This document shows, in pieces, positions 29,540-39,068 of a stretch of DNA of 64,000 nucleotides. A program made the position numbers and the translations under genes. A model generated the notes under the pieces. It was not told where the DNA came from. It searched no databases and was given only the letters and a program-made list of their open reading frames with translations. Source of the stretch: Gemmatimonadales bacterium (GTDB lineage Bacteria; Gemmatimonadota; Glassbacteria; GWA2-58-10); contig JAJRTS010000003.1 of NCBI GenBank assembly GCA_024278175.1, forward strand, positions 1-64,000, read 5' to 3'. How positions within the stretch are numbered: position 1 is the first letter of the stretch; every line of letters begins with the position of its first letter.

Positions 29540-30798
29540 TTGAAGCTTTCGCAACGGTGTTCGACGGTTACACGCTGGAGCTGGCCGCCAGTATGCTGGT
29601 GGGCACGGCCTGCGGAGTGATCGGCTGTTTCGTGGTCCTGCGGGGAATGGCGCTGGTGGGCGATGCGCTCAGCCACTCGGTGCTGCCCGGCGTGGTGGTG
29701 GCGTTCATGCTGGCAGGCGCCGGGCCGGTGCCGATGTTTATCGGGGCGATGACCTCGGGGATAGCCACCAGCGTGCTGATCAACACGATCCAGAACAACA
29801 GCCGGATCAAGGGCGACTCGGCGATCGGACTGGTGTTCACGGTCTTTTTCGCTGTCGGCGTGATCCTGATCAGCGCCCTGCCGCGCGGCACTCATTTCGA
29901 TCTGAAATGTTTCCTGTTCGGCAACCCGCTGGCGGTGGGCCAGTCTGACCTGTGGATGATGGTGATCGTGGCCGCGGTGGTATGCGCGGCGGTGGTGCTG
30001 CTGTTCCACCCGCTGCGCACGGCCAGTTTCGATCCCGTGATGGCGGCCTCGGTGGGGATCAACCCCAAGGTGGCCCATTACGTGGTGATGATCCTGCTGG
30101 CGGCCACGGTGGTGGCGAGCCTTCAGGCAGTGGGGATCATCATGGTGGTGGCGATGATTATCGCCCCCGGAGCCACGGCCTACCAGTGGACGGACAGGCT
30201 GGGTACGATGCTGTGGCTGGCCGCGCTGATCGGCACGTTCAGCACGGGACTGGGGTTCGTGGTCAGTTTCTGGCAGAACTGGCCCAGCGGCCCGGCGATG
30301 ACCCTGGTGGCGGGCGGGCTGTTCATCTTCTCGATGTTATTCTCGCCCAGCTACGGGATTGTCGCCGCGGCAACAACCAGGCGGCGCAACAAACAGCATA
30401 TCGCCCGCGAGGACTTGCTCAAGGCGCTGGCCCGGATGCCGGACCATGTCGCTTCGGATAAACAACTGGCGGAGTCGACCGGATTGAGCAGGAAAAGGGT
30501 TGTGGCTCTGGGCGGCAAGCTGGCGGCAAAAGGACTGGTGGATAAGCTGGGCGATGGCCGCTACCGGCTCAGCGCCGCCGGTGACGAGTTCGCTCACGGC
30601 CTGCTGCGCACGCACCGGCTCTGGGAGTCCCTGCTGCATGAGACGGGTATCGACCCGGCCCAGTTACATCCGCTGGCCGAGCGGCTGGAGCACGCCCACG
30701 AGCTGGCCGACGTGCTGGACAGCAGGCTCGGCTCGCCGGAGAGGGACCCTCATGGACGAAAAATTCCGCGGCCTGAAGGCAAGTATGCGGACGATTGA
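29536..30798 (+). CDS. Metal ABC transporter permease fused to C-terminal DtxR/MntR-like domains
   Basis: N-terminal ABC-3 permease (GCFVVLRGMALVGDALSHSVLPGV); C-terminal wHTH and HRLWESLLHETGIDPAQLHPLAERLEHAHE...LGSPERDPHGRKIP resembling the DtxR dimerisation/metal-binding region. Confidence 0.88.
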   Translation: MIEAFATVFDGYTLELAASMLVGTACGVIGCFVVLRGMALVGDALSHSVLPGVVVAFMLAGAGPVPMFIGAMTSGIATSVLINTIQNNSRIKGDSAIGLVFTVFFAVGVILISALPRGTHFDLKCFLFGNPLAVGQSDLWMMVIVAAVVCAAVVLLFHPLRTASFDPVMAASVGINPKVAHYVVMILLAATVVASLQAVGIIMVVAMIIAPGATAYQWTDRLGTMLWLAALIGTFSTGLGFVVSFWQNWPSGPAMTLVAGGLFIFSMLFSPSYGIVAAATTRRRNKQHIAREDLLKALARMPDHVASDKQLAESTGLSRKRVVALGGKLAAKGLVDKLGDGRYRLSAAGDEFAHGLLRTHRLWESLLHETGIDPAQLHPLAERLEHAHELADVLDSRLGSPERDPHGRKIPRPEGKYADD

Positions 30799-32337
30799 TC
30801 AGATCAGGCCGATACTGGCCAGGCTGCTCCAGAGCAGATAGGAGCCGATCAGCACCAGCGCCGCTCCCGCAACAGCCGGCAGGGACTGGACCACCTTGCC
30901 CGCTGTTTTACCAAATATTTTGCTGCTCCGCTCTTGCCTGTCAAACAGGCCACGGACGTAAATGGTCGCAAGCCCCACGGCCATCAGCACCAGCGCCAGG
31001 CCCAGGCTCATCGCCACTATCAGCATCAAACCCAGCCCCGGTTCGCCGAATCCGAGAGCGAGGAAAAAGATCCAGATCGCTCCGGGGCACGGCGCCAGCC
31101 CACCGGCGAACCCCAGCCAGAGAATCTGCCGGTAGCCGCCCTCTTCCGTAGGCGGCAGGTGATGATGGTGATCGTGATCGTCATCTTGATGCTCATGGCC
31201 GTGAGAACCATCATGGTCATGCTCATGGCTATGGCCTCCCCCGCCGCGGATGCGCTGGATACCCAGCGCCAGCACGATCAGGCCCGATACAGCGCCCAGG
31301 ATCGCCTGGCTCCGCAACCCTATCCCATCGCCCCAGGCCAGTTTCGTTATCACTGCCAGCACCAGGATGCTGCCGGTATGAGTGGCCGTCACGATGCCCG
31401 AGAGCGCAACGGCGTGGGGCCAGCCATGCCTGCTGCCCACCAGATAAGCGGCGGTGAGCGTTTTGGCGTGGCCGGGCGTGAGCGCGTGCACGGCCCCGTA
31501 GGCGAACGCCGCCAGCAGGATCAGCCATAACCCGGCCAGTCCTTCCCGCCCGTTTTCAAAGTACTCCCGCACCCGGTCGCGAAGATTATTACCGCGGCTA
31601 TCCTCCGTGGCTCTTCCCTGCGCCGCGGTTACCGCAAACGGCTTGTCGGCAGGGGCGGGTTTAACCGAGCCGGGGAAATAGTAGGCCTGGGCATAGCGCA
31701 CAATCCGCCACTGCCGCTCCCCTTTCGTTATTGCCTGTTCCAGTTCCGGGCTATCGCGGCGGCGCACGGCAAGCTCGATATTCTCCAGTTGCTTAGCCCC
31801 CGCCGGCGCGCTGTCCGGCAGGCTGATCCGCTCTACTTCAAGCGCCCTGTCCGCCACCACGGCCACGATCAACTGCCCCTGGTGCGGCCACTGGCCGCTA
31901 CCGGTAAGAGCCAGTTGCATCTTTTTCGTCCGGCCGGATTCAATGCTTAGCGGCGCGCTCAGCTCTAAAGTGATATCGCAGTGCTGGGGAATAATCCCGC
32001 GGCTGTCGAACAACTCCACCATCGGCTCCCGTATCGGCGTGAGCTCCAGCCGCGCTCCGTCCGCCCTGAGCTCTATCCGCGAGGCCACGCTGTCGAGCAG
32101 ACCGGTGCTGAAAGTCGCCGCTTCCCTGTCCGTGATAACATCGTCGGCATCCCGGTCCATCGCCAGCCGCACGCTCAGCGCTGGAAATTCCTTGTAGCCG
32201 AACTGGATCCGCAACTCCACGGCTTGCCCGGAAAGACGCAGCTCCGCCACCCGGTCGGTGTCGTACATGTTGAGCATGTGGGCGCTCGCCAGGGACGGCA
32301 ACAGTAAAAGGATTATCGCGGAGACAAATTTATCCAA
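30799..32337 (-). CDS. Nickel/cobalt efflux-type (NicO/RcnA-like) membrane protein with His-rich loop
   Basis: HALTPGHAKTLTAAYLVGSRH; GGGGHSHEHDHDGSHGHEHQDDDHDHHHH; GFAGGLAPCPGAIWI. Confidence 0.85.
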   Translation of the reverse strand: MDKFVSAIILLLLPSLASAHMLNMYDTDRVAELRLSGQAVELRIQFGYKEFPALSVRLAMDRDADDVITDREAATFSTGLLDSVASRIELRADGARLELTPIREPMVELFDSRGIIPQHCDITLELSAPLSIESGRTKKMQLALTGSGQWPHQGQLIVAVVADRALEVERISLPDSAPAGAKQLENIELAVRRRDSPELEQAITKGERQWRIVRYAQAYYFPGSVKPAPADKPFAVTAAQGRATEDSRGNNLRDRVREYFENGREGLAGLWLILLAAFAYGAVHALTPGHAKTLTAAYLVGSRHGWPHAVALSGIVTATHTGSILVLAVITKLAWGDGIGLRSQAILGAVSGLIVLALGIQRIRGGGGHSHEHDHDGSHGHEHQDDDHDHHHHLPPTEEGGYRQILWLGFAGGLAPCPGAIWIFFLALGFGEPGLGLMLIVAMSLGLALVLMAVGLATIYVRGLFDRQERSSKIFGKTAGKVVQSLPAVAGAALVLIGSYLLWSSLASIGLI

Positions 32338-32350
32338 CTCTCAAAACTCC

Positions 32351-33961
32351 TTATCGCGCTTCCGGCAACGGCAGGGCGCTGGGACGGCCCTCGAGCAGGG
32401 CTTGCAGCACCAGCTTGGCCCGCGCCAGGGCGCTGTCGATTTCGCCGGAGGAAATATGCTCCATCGAACCCTCCAGCCGTGCAATTATCTGGCGGGCGCT
32501 GTCACGGCTGAAGGGCAGTTTACCGCCGACATATACGTACACCGGATTGGTGTGGGCCTCGGTACCGGCCGGCCCGCTGACCCGCGCGGCGATCCAACTG
32601 CTCGAATTAATCCTGACTTCCCTGCTCAGGTTGACTCTCGTGCGCGGCTGGTTGTAAAGCTCCCTGGCCACCGCCCAGCCGTTGACTATCAGATCCACGC
32701 AGTTAACCGGGTAGAGCGGGCTCCGGACGCTGAGCCTCACCGTGAACGTGGTGTCCACGCCCTCGCCCAGCGAGATGATATCACCGGGCAGGTGACCGTC
32801 CATGTCGAGAAAAAGCATCGGGGCGCTGGTGGCGAAACTTTTTCCCGCAACGGCAAGCTCCGCCCAGGTTCTTGGCGACGGCGTGTTTTGCGAGTACACA
32901 TAGGTAAGCTCGCTGCCCAGCTCGCGCGTGTATGGAAAATCGCTGGCCCCGACAATCGGCAGGCGGAAGCCGATATTGAGGAAGTCGTACCAGCCGTCCA
33001 GGCCCAGGCTACGGTAGCCGCCGAACTGCAACAGCTCGAGAAAATCCATCTTACTCTCCAGTAACAGACGGTCGGTTTCCGTGTCGGAGTACCCTCCGTG
33101 GGCCAGGCCGATGAAACCATTAATATCGTGCGCCTGATCCGCGATAACCCCCAGCGACGGGCCCGCGCTCACGTCCGCGCTGGCATCTGCCTGTCCCGGC
33201 ACGTAGCCATCGGGCAGGATAATAGTCACGTGGCCCAGCTCACCCGACCTGTACTCCTGCCCGGAGCTGATCCAGTACCCGTCACGGTCGAACGAACTCC
33301 CCTCACCAAGTCCCTTTTCCTGCAACCAGGACTCGTACCGACTGCCTCTGCCGTAACCCGTGGTGTTCATCGACAACAGGTATCCGTAGCGGATACCCCT
33401 GGCGCTGGTGAGCGTCAGCAGGGAGTCGTCATTGGTCCCGGTGCGATTCATGTGGATATGCGTGTCCCCGGCGTACCAGCCGCGCGCGGCCATGTCGGTC
33501 CAGCGCTCCAGTTCAAGGGTAAGCTCCAGGGTGTCGCGCGGCGCGGTTTTGACCAGGGTTTTGCTGCTAAAGTACTCGTAGCCCCGGCCGGCCTGAAGCG
33601 TGCAGTCCCCCGGCGGGACTTTTATCGTGAATTCTCCACCGGTGTAGAAGTAATAACCCAGCTCCCGGAAACGCACCGGACCTTTTTGGCGGTTGCCGCT
33701 GTAGCGCAGGCCGAAACGCCGGTAGCCGTTGTGTTCCGGCTCCACCGCGCCGCCGTTGACGCTTACGTGGGCGCTGACAACTTTGCCCGTGCTGCTGTCA
33801 ACCACCCGGACCCTGAGCAGCGCCCAGTCCGGCTGAGGCTCAAGCGGCGGCGGAGCCACGGGCTTCGTGACTTCGATCATCGGACGGAAATGCGCAAGAG
33901 CGGGAGATCCAACGGACAAAGCCGGCAAAAACGCCAGCGCAAGAATCAGCAAAAATCTCAT
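32351..33961 (-). CDS. CehA/McbA-family (PHP-like) metallohydrolase, secreted
   Basis: WYAGDTHIHMNRTGTNDDSLLTL; GLAHGGYSDTE; VGASDFPYTRELGS; signal peptide from M at 33961. Confidence 0.75.
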   Translation of the reverse strand: MRFLLILALAFLPALSVGSPALAHFRPMIEVTKPVAPPPLEPQPDWALLRVRVVDSSTGKVVSAHVSVNGGAVEPEHNGYRRFGLRYSGNRQKGPVRFRELGYYFYTGGEFTIKVPPGDCTLQAGRGYEYFSSKTLVKTAPRDTLELTLELERWTDMAARGWYAGDTHIHMNRTGTNDDSLLTLTSARGIRYGYLLSMNTTGYGRGSRYESWLQEKGLGEGSSFDRDGYWISSGQEYRSGELGHVTIILPDGYVPGQADASADVSAGPSLGVIADQAHDINGFIGLAHGGYSDTETDRLLLESKMDFLELLQFGGYRSLGLDGWYDFLNIGFRLPIVGASDFPYTRELGSELTYVYSQNTPSPRTWAELAVAGKSFATSAPMLFLDMDGHLPGDIISLGEGVDTTFTVRLSVRSPLYPVNCVDLIVNGWAVARELYNQPRTRVNLSREVRINSSSWIAARVSGPAGTEAHTNPVYVYVGGKLPFSRDSARQIIARLEGSMEHISSGEIDSALARAKLVLQALLEGRPSALPLPEAR

Positions 33962-34908
33962 TTGGAACCTCTGAACGCGGTGAGTGAAAACAGGCTGGCC
34001 GAGACAATACACCAGACCGTGAATATGGCCGAGGGCAGGGCCACGCCGGGCATGTGGCTGAAATGGGTCAGGGCCAGCACGGTACCCATCCCGGCGTTCT
34101 GCATGCCGATCTCGATTGCCAGGGTGCGACGCTCTGCCTCCCGCAGACGGATCAGCCGGCCGAAGTACCAGCCGCCGGCCATCCCGACCGCGTTAAGGGC
34201 GACCACCAGGACCAGCAACGTTGCGCTGGCCTCACGGATAAGCTCCACGTTGCGGGCCACCACCACGGCGCAGATCACCACTATCGCGAAAATACTCAAC
34301 GTGGGAAACAACTCGATAAACCCGGCGATCCTGCGGCCCAGCAGCCGCCGGAACACCATCCCGGCCAGCAGCGGCAGCAGCACGGCCTTGATAATGGTCA
34401 ACATCATGCCCACGTACGGAATCTGAACCACATCGCCCAGCAGCACCAACGTAAGAGCCGGGGTGATCCACGGGCTGAGAAAAGTGGAAACCGTGGTCAG
34501 CGCCACCGAGTAGGCCACGTTGCCCCGCGCGAGATAGGCCAGCACGTTGGAACTCATCGCCCCCGGCACGCAGCCGGTGAGCACCAGGCCCAGGGCCAGC
34601 TCGGGCCGGACCGCCACCAGCCGTGTCAACGCGAACGCGGCCAGCGGCATAATCGTGAACTGGGCCAGCGAACCGAGCAGGATCTTGTCCCAGCGGCGAA
34701 GAGTGCCGGAGGCGTCCTCGATCCGAAGCGTGACCCCGATCCCGAACATGGTCAGCCCGAAAAAGAGAGTCACCTGCTCGCTGACCCAACCGTCGAACAG
34801 AGCTGGATGGTAAAACGCCAGAGCGCACCCGGCCACCACCCAGAGCGGAAACATGCCGTTGATCAGCTTTACCGTTCTCATCCGTTCCCGTTCTCCGGGC
34901 GCCGTCAC
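33958..34908 (-). CDS. Bile acid:sodium symporter (SBF/BASS) family transporter
   Basis: LVLTGCVPGAMSSNVLAYLARGNVAYSVALTTVSTFLSPWITPALTLVLLG; 4-bp overlap with downstream gene. Confidence 0.88.
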   Translation of the reverse strand: MTAPGERERMRTVKLINGMFPLWVVAGCALAFYHPALFDGWVSEQVTLFFGLTMFGIGVTLRIEDASGTLRRWDKILLGSLAQFTIMPLAAFALTRLVAVRPELALGLVLTGCVPGAMSSNVLAYLARGNVAYSVALTTVSTFLSPWITPALTLVLLGDVVQIPYVGMMLTIIKAVLLPLLAGMVFRRLLGRRIAGFIELFPTLSIFAIVVICAVVVARNVELIREASATLLVLVVALNAVGMAGGWYFGRLIRLREAERRTLAIEIGMQNAGMGTVLALTHFSHMPGVALPSAIFTVWCIVSASLFSLTAFRGSK

Positions 34909-35148
34909 AATGACTTCGCTATCGCTTTATTATCCGGTTCATTTAGCTTGCCTGGCGCAATGGACTGATGATCAATACTAAGCCACGTGTTGTGCGCTGG
35001 CAAGCTATTCTCCGGCCTTGTGGACCGGTATTCGTGCCGGGCCGTTTGATTTTGCGCGTTGTGAGAGGTGAAATAATTACCTGGGCGGGATTTATGCGAA
35101 CAGGCATAATTTCGGCGATTTATTGACCCGCCGGTACAAAGATTCCAA

Positions 35149-35180
35149 CCCGGTTATCCGCCGGAAATCCAATAACCGGG
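35149..35180 (-). terminator. Hairpin downstream of panD, possible terminator
   Basis: CCCGGTTAT ... ATAACCGGG 9-bp stem; weak T-tract. Confidence 0.4.
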
Positions 35181-35206
35181 CCCGGCGCTTCCGGGAAAAG
35201 ACGGCG

Positions 35207-35557
35207 CTACGGCTTAACTCTGTTCCCGCTGTCCATCAGCAGGATTCGGGGCTTAAGCGCAGCGGCCTCCGCCTGGTCCACCTGCGCGTAACTCATGATG
35301 ATAACCCTGTCGCCCTCAACGGCCAGCCGGGCCGCCGCGCCGTTGAGGCTGATCGTACGGCTGCCGGCCGGGGCCTCGATGACGTAGGTCTGGAAACGCT
35401 TGCCGTTGTTTACGTTGACCACGTCCACTTTCTCGAACGGCAGCAGTCCCGCGCCATCGATCAGCTCACGGTCAATTCCGATAGAACCCTCGTAATGCAG
35501 CACGGTCTCGGTCACCGTGGCCATGTGAATCTTGCATTTCAACATCGTGAGCAGCAT
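35207..35557 (-). CDS. panD: Aspartate 1-decarboxylase proenzyme
   Basis: MLLTMLKCKIHMATVTET...LHYEGSIGIDRELIDGAGLLPFEKVDVVNVNNGKRF (G-S cleavage context), RTISLNGAAARL. Confidence 0.96.
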   Translation of the reverse strand: MLLTMLKCKIHMATVTETVLHYEGSIGIDRELIDGAGLLPFEKVDVVNVNNGKRFQTYVIEAPAGSRTISLNGAAARLAVEGDRVIIMSYAQVDQAEAAALKPRILLMDSGNRVKP

Positions 35558-35860
35558 GATTTTAACCCCCGGCAAAACCAGCGCGTCATTACTGCCGGCC
35601 AGACAAACGGAACGAACCGGCAGGGAAAACTTAAATTAACTCCGGTGCAAGAAATTTACTCGTTAATCGTGAATTTGTAAATGCGCTGGACCCGAATCAG
35701 CTATCAAAACAGAGATCTTACCCTGATCAACCAAAATCCGCAAGCGGCTCGAAGGAAGAGCGGCAATCAATCAAAACCTGCTTAAAGTGTAACCGGGGCA
35801 TTGAAATGTAAGTTAGTAAGGTGGTAACATCAGCCGGGGCTGTCTCCTCTTTGCCAATCC

Positions 35861-35889
35861 CCTGCCGGTTGTGTTCAACGACCGGCAGG
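35861..35889 (+). other. 9-bp perfect hairpin in leader of the CxxCH/dockerin gene
   Basis: CCTGCCGGT-TGTGTTCAACG-ACCGGCAGG; no T-tract. Confidence 0.5.
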
Positions 35890-35973
35890 ATCATTGCAGC
35901 ACCGATGGCGCTATCCCGGGCTATGCTGGTTTCATTGGATTGCCCTGTTACCTGATTAAACAGGAGCGGTAAT

Positions 35974-37485
35974 ATGCGGAATCCCAAGTCATTGCCGGTC
36001 CCGGCTGCTCTGGCGACAGCACTGTTGCTGACCGCGGGAGCGGCGCTCGCCCAAAGCGACACCACGGGTTACAGGGATATGATGGCGGATGTTTTCTCGC
36101 CGGTCTGCCTTAACTGCCACGACAGCGAACTCAGTAATCGCAGCGGCGCGCCTGCCGAAATTAATTTCAATACTTACACATTGGCCGCTGCCAACGCCGG
36201 CGCCGGCAATACCCGTGTCCAGGCCGGTACCATGCCGCCCGCCTCTTTCGGGTCTCTCACCGCTTCCCAGAAAAGCACCTTCCAGGCCTGGGTGGACCAA
36301 GGCACGCCGCTCGGCACGATTGTGGACTACCAGGACCTGCGCTCACAGCTTTTCCAGCCCGTGTGCATGAACTGCCACAGCAGCACGGCCAGCAACCGTA
36401 AGGGCGCACCCGCATCTGTGAATTTTGATACTTTCGCCGCGGCAAGAACAAGCGCGGTCAAGGGCAACAACCGGGTCCAGGCCGGCACCATGCCACCCTC
36501 CTCTTTCGGCTCGCTTACGGCCGCCCAGCAGAGCGCTTTTCAGGACTGGGTCTGGCTCGATACCCCCAGCGGCGAGCGAGTCACCTATCAAACCCTCTCC
36601 GATTCCCTGCTGAAGGATTCCTGCGTGCTCTGCCACGACAGTAACAAGAGCGCAAGCTCCCGTGGGGGCGCACCTGCCAGTGTAAACTTCGACAGCTATA
36701 CAGCCACCGTGGCCAGCGCCAATATCGCCAACAACCGAATCCAGAGTGCGACCTCATCTCCCCACGGGCCGCAGAGCCAGAGCATCAAGGACTTGTTCTT
36801 CAACTGGATCTACGCGGGCATACCGGAAAGCGACACGCCTGCCTGGCCTGTCTGCGACCTGGACGGCAGCGGGGTGGTGGAAACCGCCGATGTTATCTGG
36901 CTGATCCTGTTCATCCGGGACAACTCATTTGACGAGACCTACGACCTCAACAACGACGGCAGGCTCAGTATCGGCGATGTGGTGACGCTGGTGGTAGCTA
37001 TCCGCAACGGCGCGTGCAGCGATGGCGGCTCGTTACTGGCCTCGGCCGACGCGCACAACACGCCGCGGTGGCTCGCCACTCTCCCGGACCAGGACAAGGC
37101 CGATGTGGAGAACACCCAAGCCATGCTGAGCCTGAGCCCCGAGGAAGAAGCCGCGTTCCGTCAGGCTCTCCACGGTGGTACCGGCCGGGCCGCCCTGCCC
37201 CGCGCTTTCAGCCTGGGCCAGAACAGACCCAACCCGTTCAATCCGGTCACCACTATCAGTTTCACTGTACCCGAGGGGGCCGGGGCCAGAGTGAGGATCG
37301 AGGTATTCGACATCTCCGGCAGGCTGGTTGCCGTGCTGGCCGACCAGTTCAAGGCAGCCGGCAGCTACTCGGTGTTCTGGGACGGCTCGGACGGTAACGG
37401 AGCGGACGTGTCCAGCGGAATCTATTTCTACCGGATGCGGGCCGGGGACTACCTCCAGACACGCAAGATGGTGCTGCTCAAGTAG
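35974..37485 (+). CDS. Secreted protein with three CxxCH repeats, dockerin-like domain and FlgD-like/T9SS-type C-terminal sorting domain
   Basis: CLNCH, CMNCH, CVLCH in near-tandem repeats; CDLDGSGVVETADVIWLILF...DLNNDGRLSIGDVVTLVVAI; NRPNPFNPVTTISFTVPE...SGIYFYRMRAGDYLQTRKMVLLK. Confidence 0.88.
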   Translation: MRNPKSLPVPAALATALLLTAGAALAQSDTTGYRDMMADVFSPVCLNCHDSELSNRSGAPAEINFNTYTLAAANAGAGNTRVQAGTMPPASFGSLTASQKSTFQAWVDQGTPLGTIVDYQDLRSQLFQPVCMNCHSSTASNRKGAPASVNFDTFAAARTSAVKGNNRVQAGTMPPSSFGSLTAAQQSAFQDWVWLDTPSGERVTYQTLSDSLLKDSCVLCHDSNKSASSRGGAPASVNFDSYTATVASANIANNRIQSATSSPHGPQSQSIKDLFFNWIYAGIPESDTPAWPVCDLDGSGVVETADVIWLILFIRDNSFDETYDLNNDGRLSIGDVVTLVVAIRNGACSDGGSLLASADAHNTPRWLATLPDQDKADVENTQAMLSLSPEEEAAFRQALHGGTGRAALPRAFSLGQNRPNPFNPVTTISFTVPEGAGARVRIEVFDISGRLVAVLADQFKAAGSYSVFWDGSDGNGADVSSGIYFYRMRAGDYLQTRKMVLLK

Positions 37486-37518
37486 CATTTGCTTTTGGCA
37501 ACGGATATCGGGTAAAAT

Positions 37519-37550
37519 AAAGGGACGGCCTTAAGGGGCTGTCCCTTTTT
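37519..37550 (+). terminator. Rho-independent terminator
   Basis: AAAGGGACGGCC ... GGCTGTCCCTTTTT (one G-T pair) with T-run. Confidence 0.85.
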
Positions 37551-37616
37551 ATGAAAAACCCGCAGAATGCTCCGCCTTGTGGCGGGGTAATTCATTTCTT
37601 TTTGCCCGGGGGTGAT

Positions 37617-38591
37617 ATGCGAAACCAACTGCTGGCTGTGTCCTGTGCGCTCATATTAGCACTGGCAGGCTGCGGCAGCCGTGCTGCTGACCAGACACCA
37701 CAACAACAGGCTGCGGCGGACAATGACGGGAGGCATTGCATGTTGCTGCGTGCCGGGGAGATCGAGGCAATTATCGGCGATGGATCGAGAATCCGCAACC
37801 ACCCCGGGATCTGGCTGCTGGCCAGCCAGTACAGCCCGTTCAACGTGGCCCATAACAAGAGCGCGATGATGCTCGGCGGCGGCCTTCGTAACCGCCAACC
37901 CACCTTGAGAAAACTGGACGATTTTTCCTGCGCATTGGAGCGCTCATCCACACCTGACGATCCCTCTGACATCAGGGCAATCTACCGGATCAGTGCGCCT
38001 TATTACCTGGACTACGAGCACAATATCCGCGATACGGCCGACCGGATTGACTCAAGCCTGGACTATCGCTCCGTGGGGTTCGCCAATTATACGAACAGCC
38101 CCGATGATCTCAGGATTCACTTCATTTCCAATGGAGAGTGGTTTCGCTGGACTCCCGACAGACACGGCGGCGAGGGCAGCGCCGTGGCGCCCTCCTACCT
38201 TCCGGCCGCTAAGCTCGAGGTCTGGCCCGAGGGGCATCCTGACCCGTCTTTCTGGTGGTACAAGCGGCTTGATCGTGGATTCGACGAGCCTTTCTTCTAC
38301 GGGCGGTTCGAGGACATGGTGCTGATCTGGGTCTTCGACCAGCCGCGCTATCTCCGGTTCTTCCTCTCCCCTGAGGGCGGCGGCAGGAGCCATCGCGAGG
38401 GCAAAACAAGCACGGCCTGGGATTTTGAGTGGATTATTCCGCGCGACCAGTGGCAGGTGGGCAAGTGGTACCGCTTCCGCGCCAGGTTGATCCTGAAGCG
38501 CTACGCAGGCGACGACGACGTGCTGCTGGAGGTGAGGAAAGCCCAGCAGGAATTAGGATTTGAGACCGTAGTGGCGGTGGATGACAAATAG
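37617..38591 (+). CDS. Hypothetical lipoprotein of unrecognised family
   Basis: Signal peptide with lipobox LALAGCGS; no family motif recognised. Confidence 0.75.
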   Translation: MRNQLLAVSCALILALAGCGSRAADQTPQQQAAADNDGRHCMLLRAGEIEAIIGDGSRIRNHPGIWLLASQYSPFNVAHNKSAMMLGGGLRNRQPTLRKLDDFSCALERSSTPDDPSDIRAIYRISAPYYLDYEHNIRDTADRIDSSLDYRSVGFANYTNSPDDLRIHFISNGEWFRWTPDRHGGEGSAVAPSYLPAAKLEVWPEGHPDPSFWWYKRLDRGFDEPFFYGRFEDMVLIWVFDQPRYLRFFLSPEGGGRSHREGKTSTAWDFEWIIPRDQWQVGKWYRFRARLILKRYAGDDDVLLEVRKAQQELGFETVVAVDDK

Positions 38592-38637
38592 CTGCAAAGA
38601 CACGGCATGCCGCGTCTTTTTCCGTTTCCGGCAAAGA

Positions 38638-39045
38638 TCAGCCAAGCGCTGCCTCCACAAGCTCGCGTGTGATCAGATGGTGGCTCCAGTGCTCGATGAC
38701 CATGCCGTCCCCGATCAGCAGCAGTTGCGGAGACTCGTGGAGCACTCCCAGTTTTTCTGCCAGCTCGTTGGAGATATTGCGCTGCTCCTGCACTACCACA
38801 AGGTAAACATCGAGATCCGGATTATCCGCCAGCAGACTATCCAGCTCGCGCTTTGCCCGGCTGGAGATCGGGCATGTGGCGCTGTGCTTGAGCACCATCA
38901 GTTTCTGGCCCCGGCTGGCCACCAGTATCTCGTCCACTGTTTTTACCTGCTTGTACATCCGACCTCCCTCTGCTTTCGCCTTTTCATGCTCAGGGACGCT
39001 CAGGCTCAGCCGTTTCGTCAACATGCGCTTAATTGCACTGAACAC
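38638..39045 (-). CDS. YtxJ-like thioredoxin-fold protein (bacillithiol-associated family)
   Basis: LMVLKHSATCPISSRAKRELDSLLADNPDLDVYLVVVQEQRNISNELAEKLGVLHESPQLLLI. Confidence 0.8.
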   Translation of the reverse strand: MFSAIKRMLTKRLSLSVPEHEKAKAEGGRMYKQVKTVDEILVASRGQKLMVLKHSATCPISSRAKRELDSLLADNPDLDVYLVVVQEQRNISNELAEKLGVLHESPQLLLIGDGMVIEHWSHHLITRELVEAALG

Positions 39046-39068
39046 TCCGGTTCTCTCCTCGTGAGTTG

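Noticed and set aside
35780-35973. Possible c-di-GMP or other riboswitch upstream of the CxxCH protein
   Set aside because: Some GGTAAC/ACCGATGG-like fragments, but the conserved core of GEMM or other known classes is missing; only a simple hairpin is supported.
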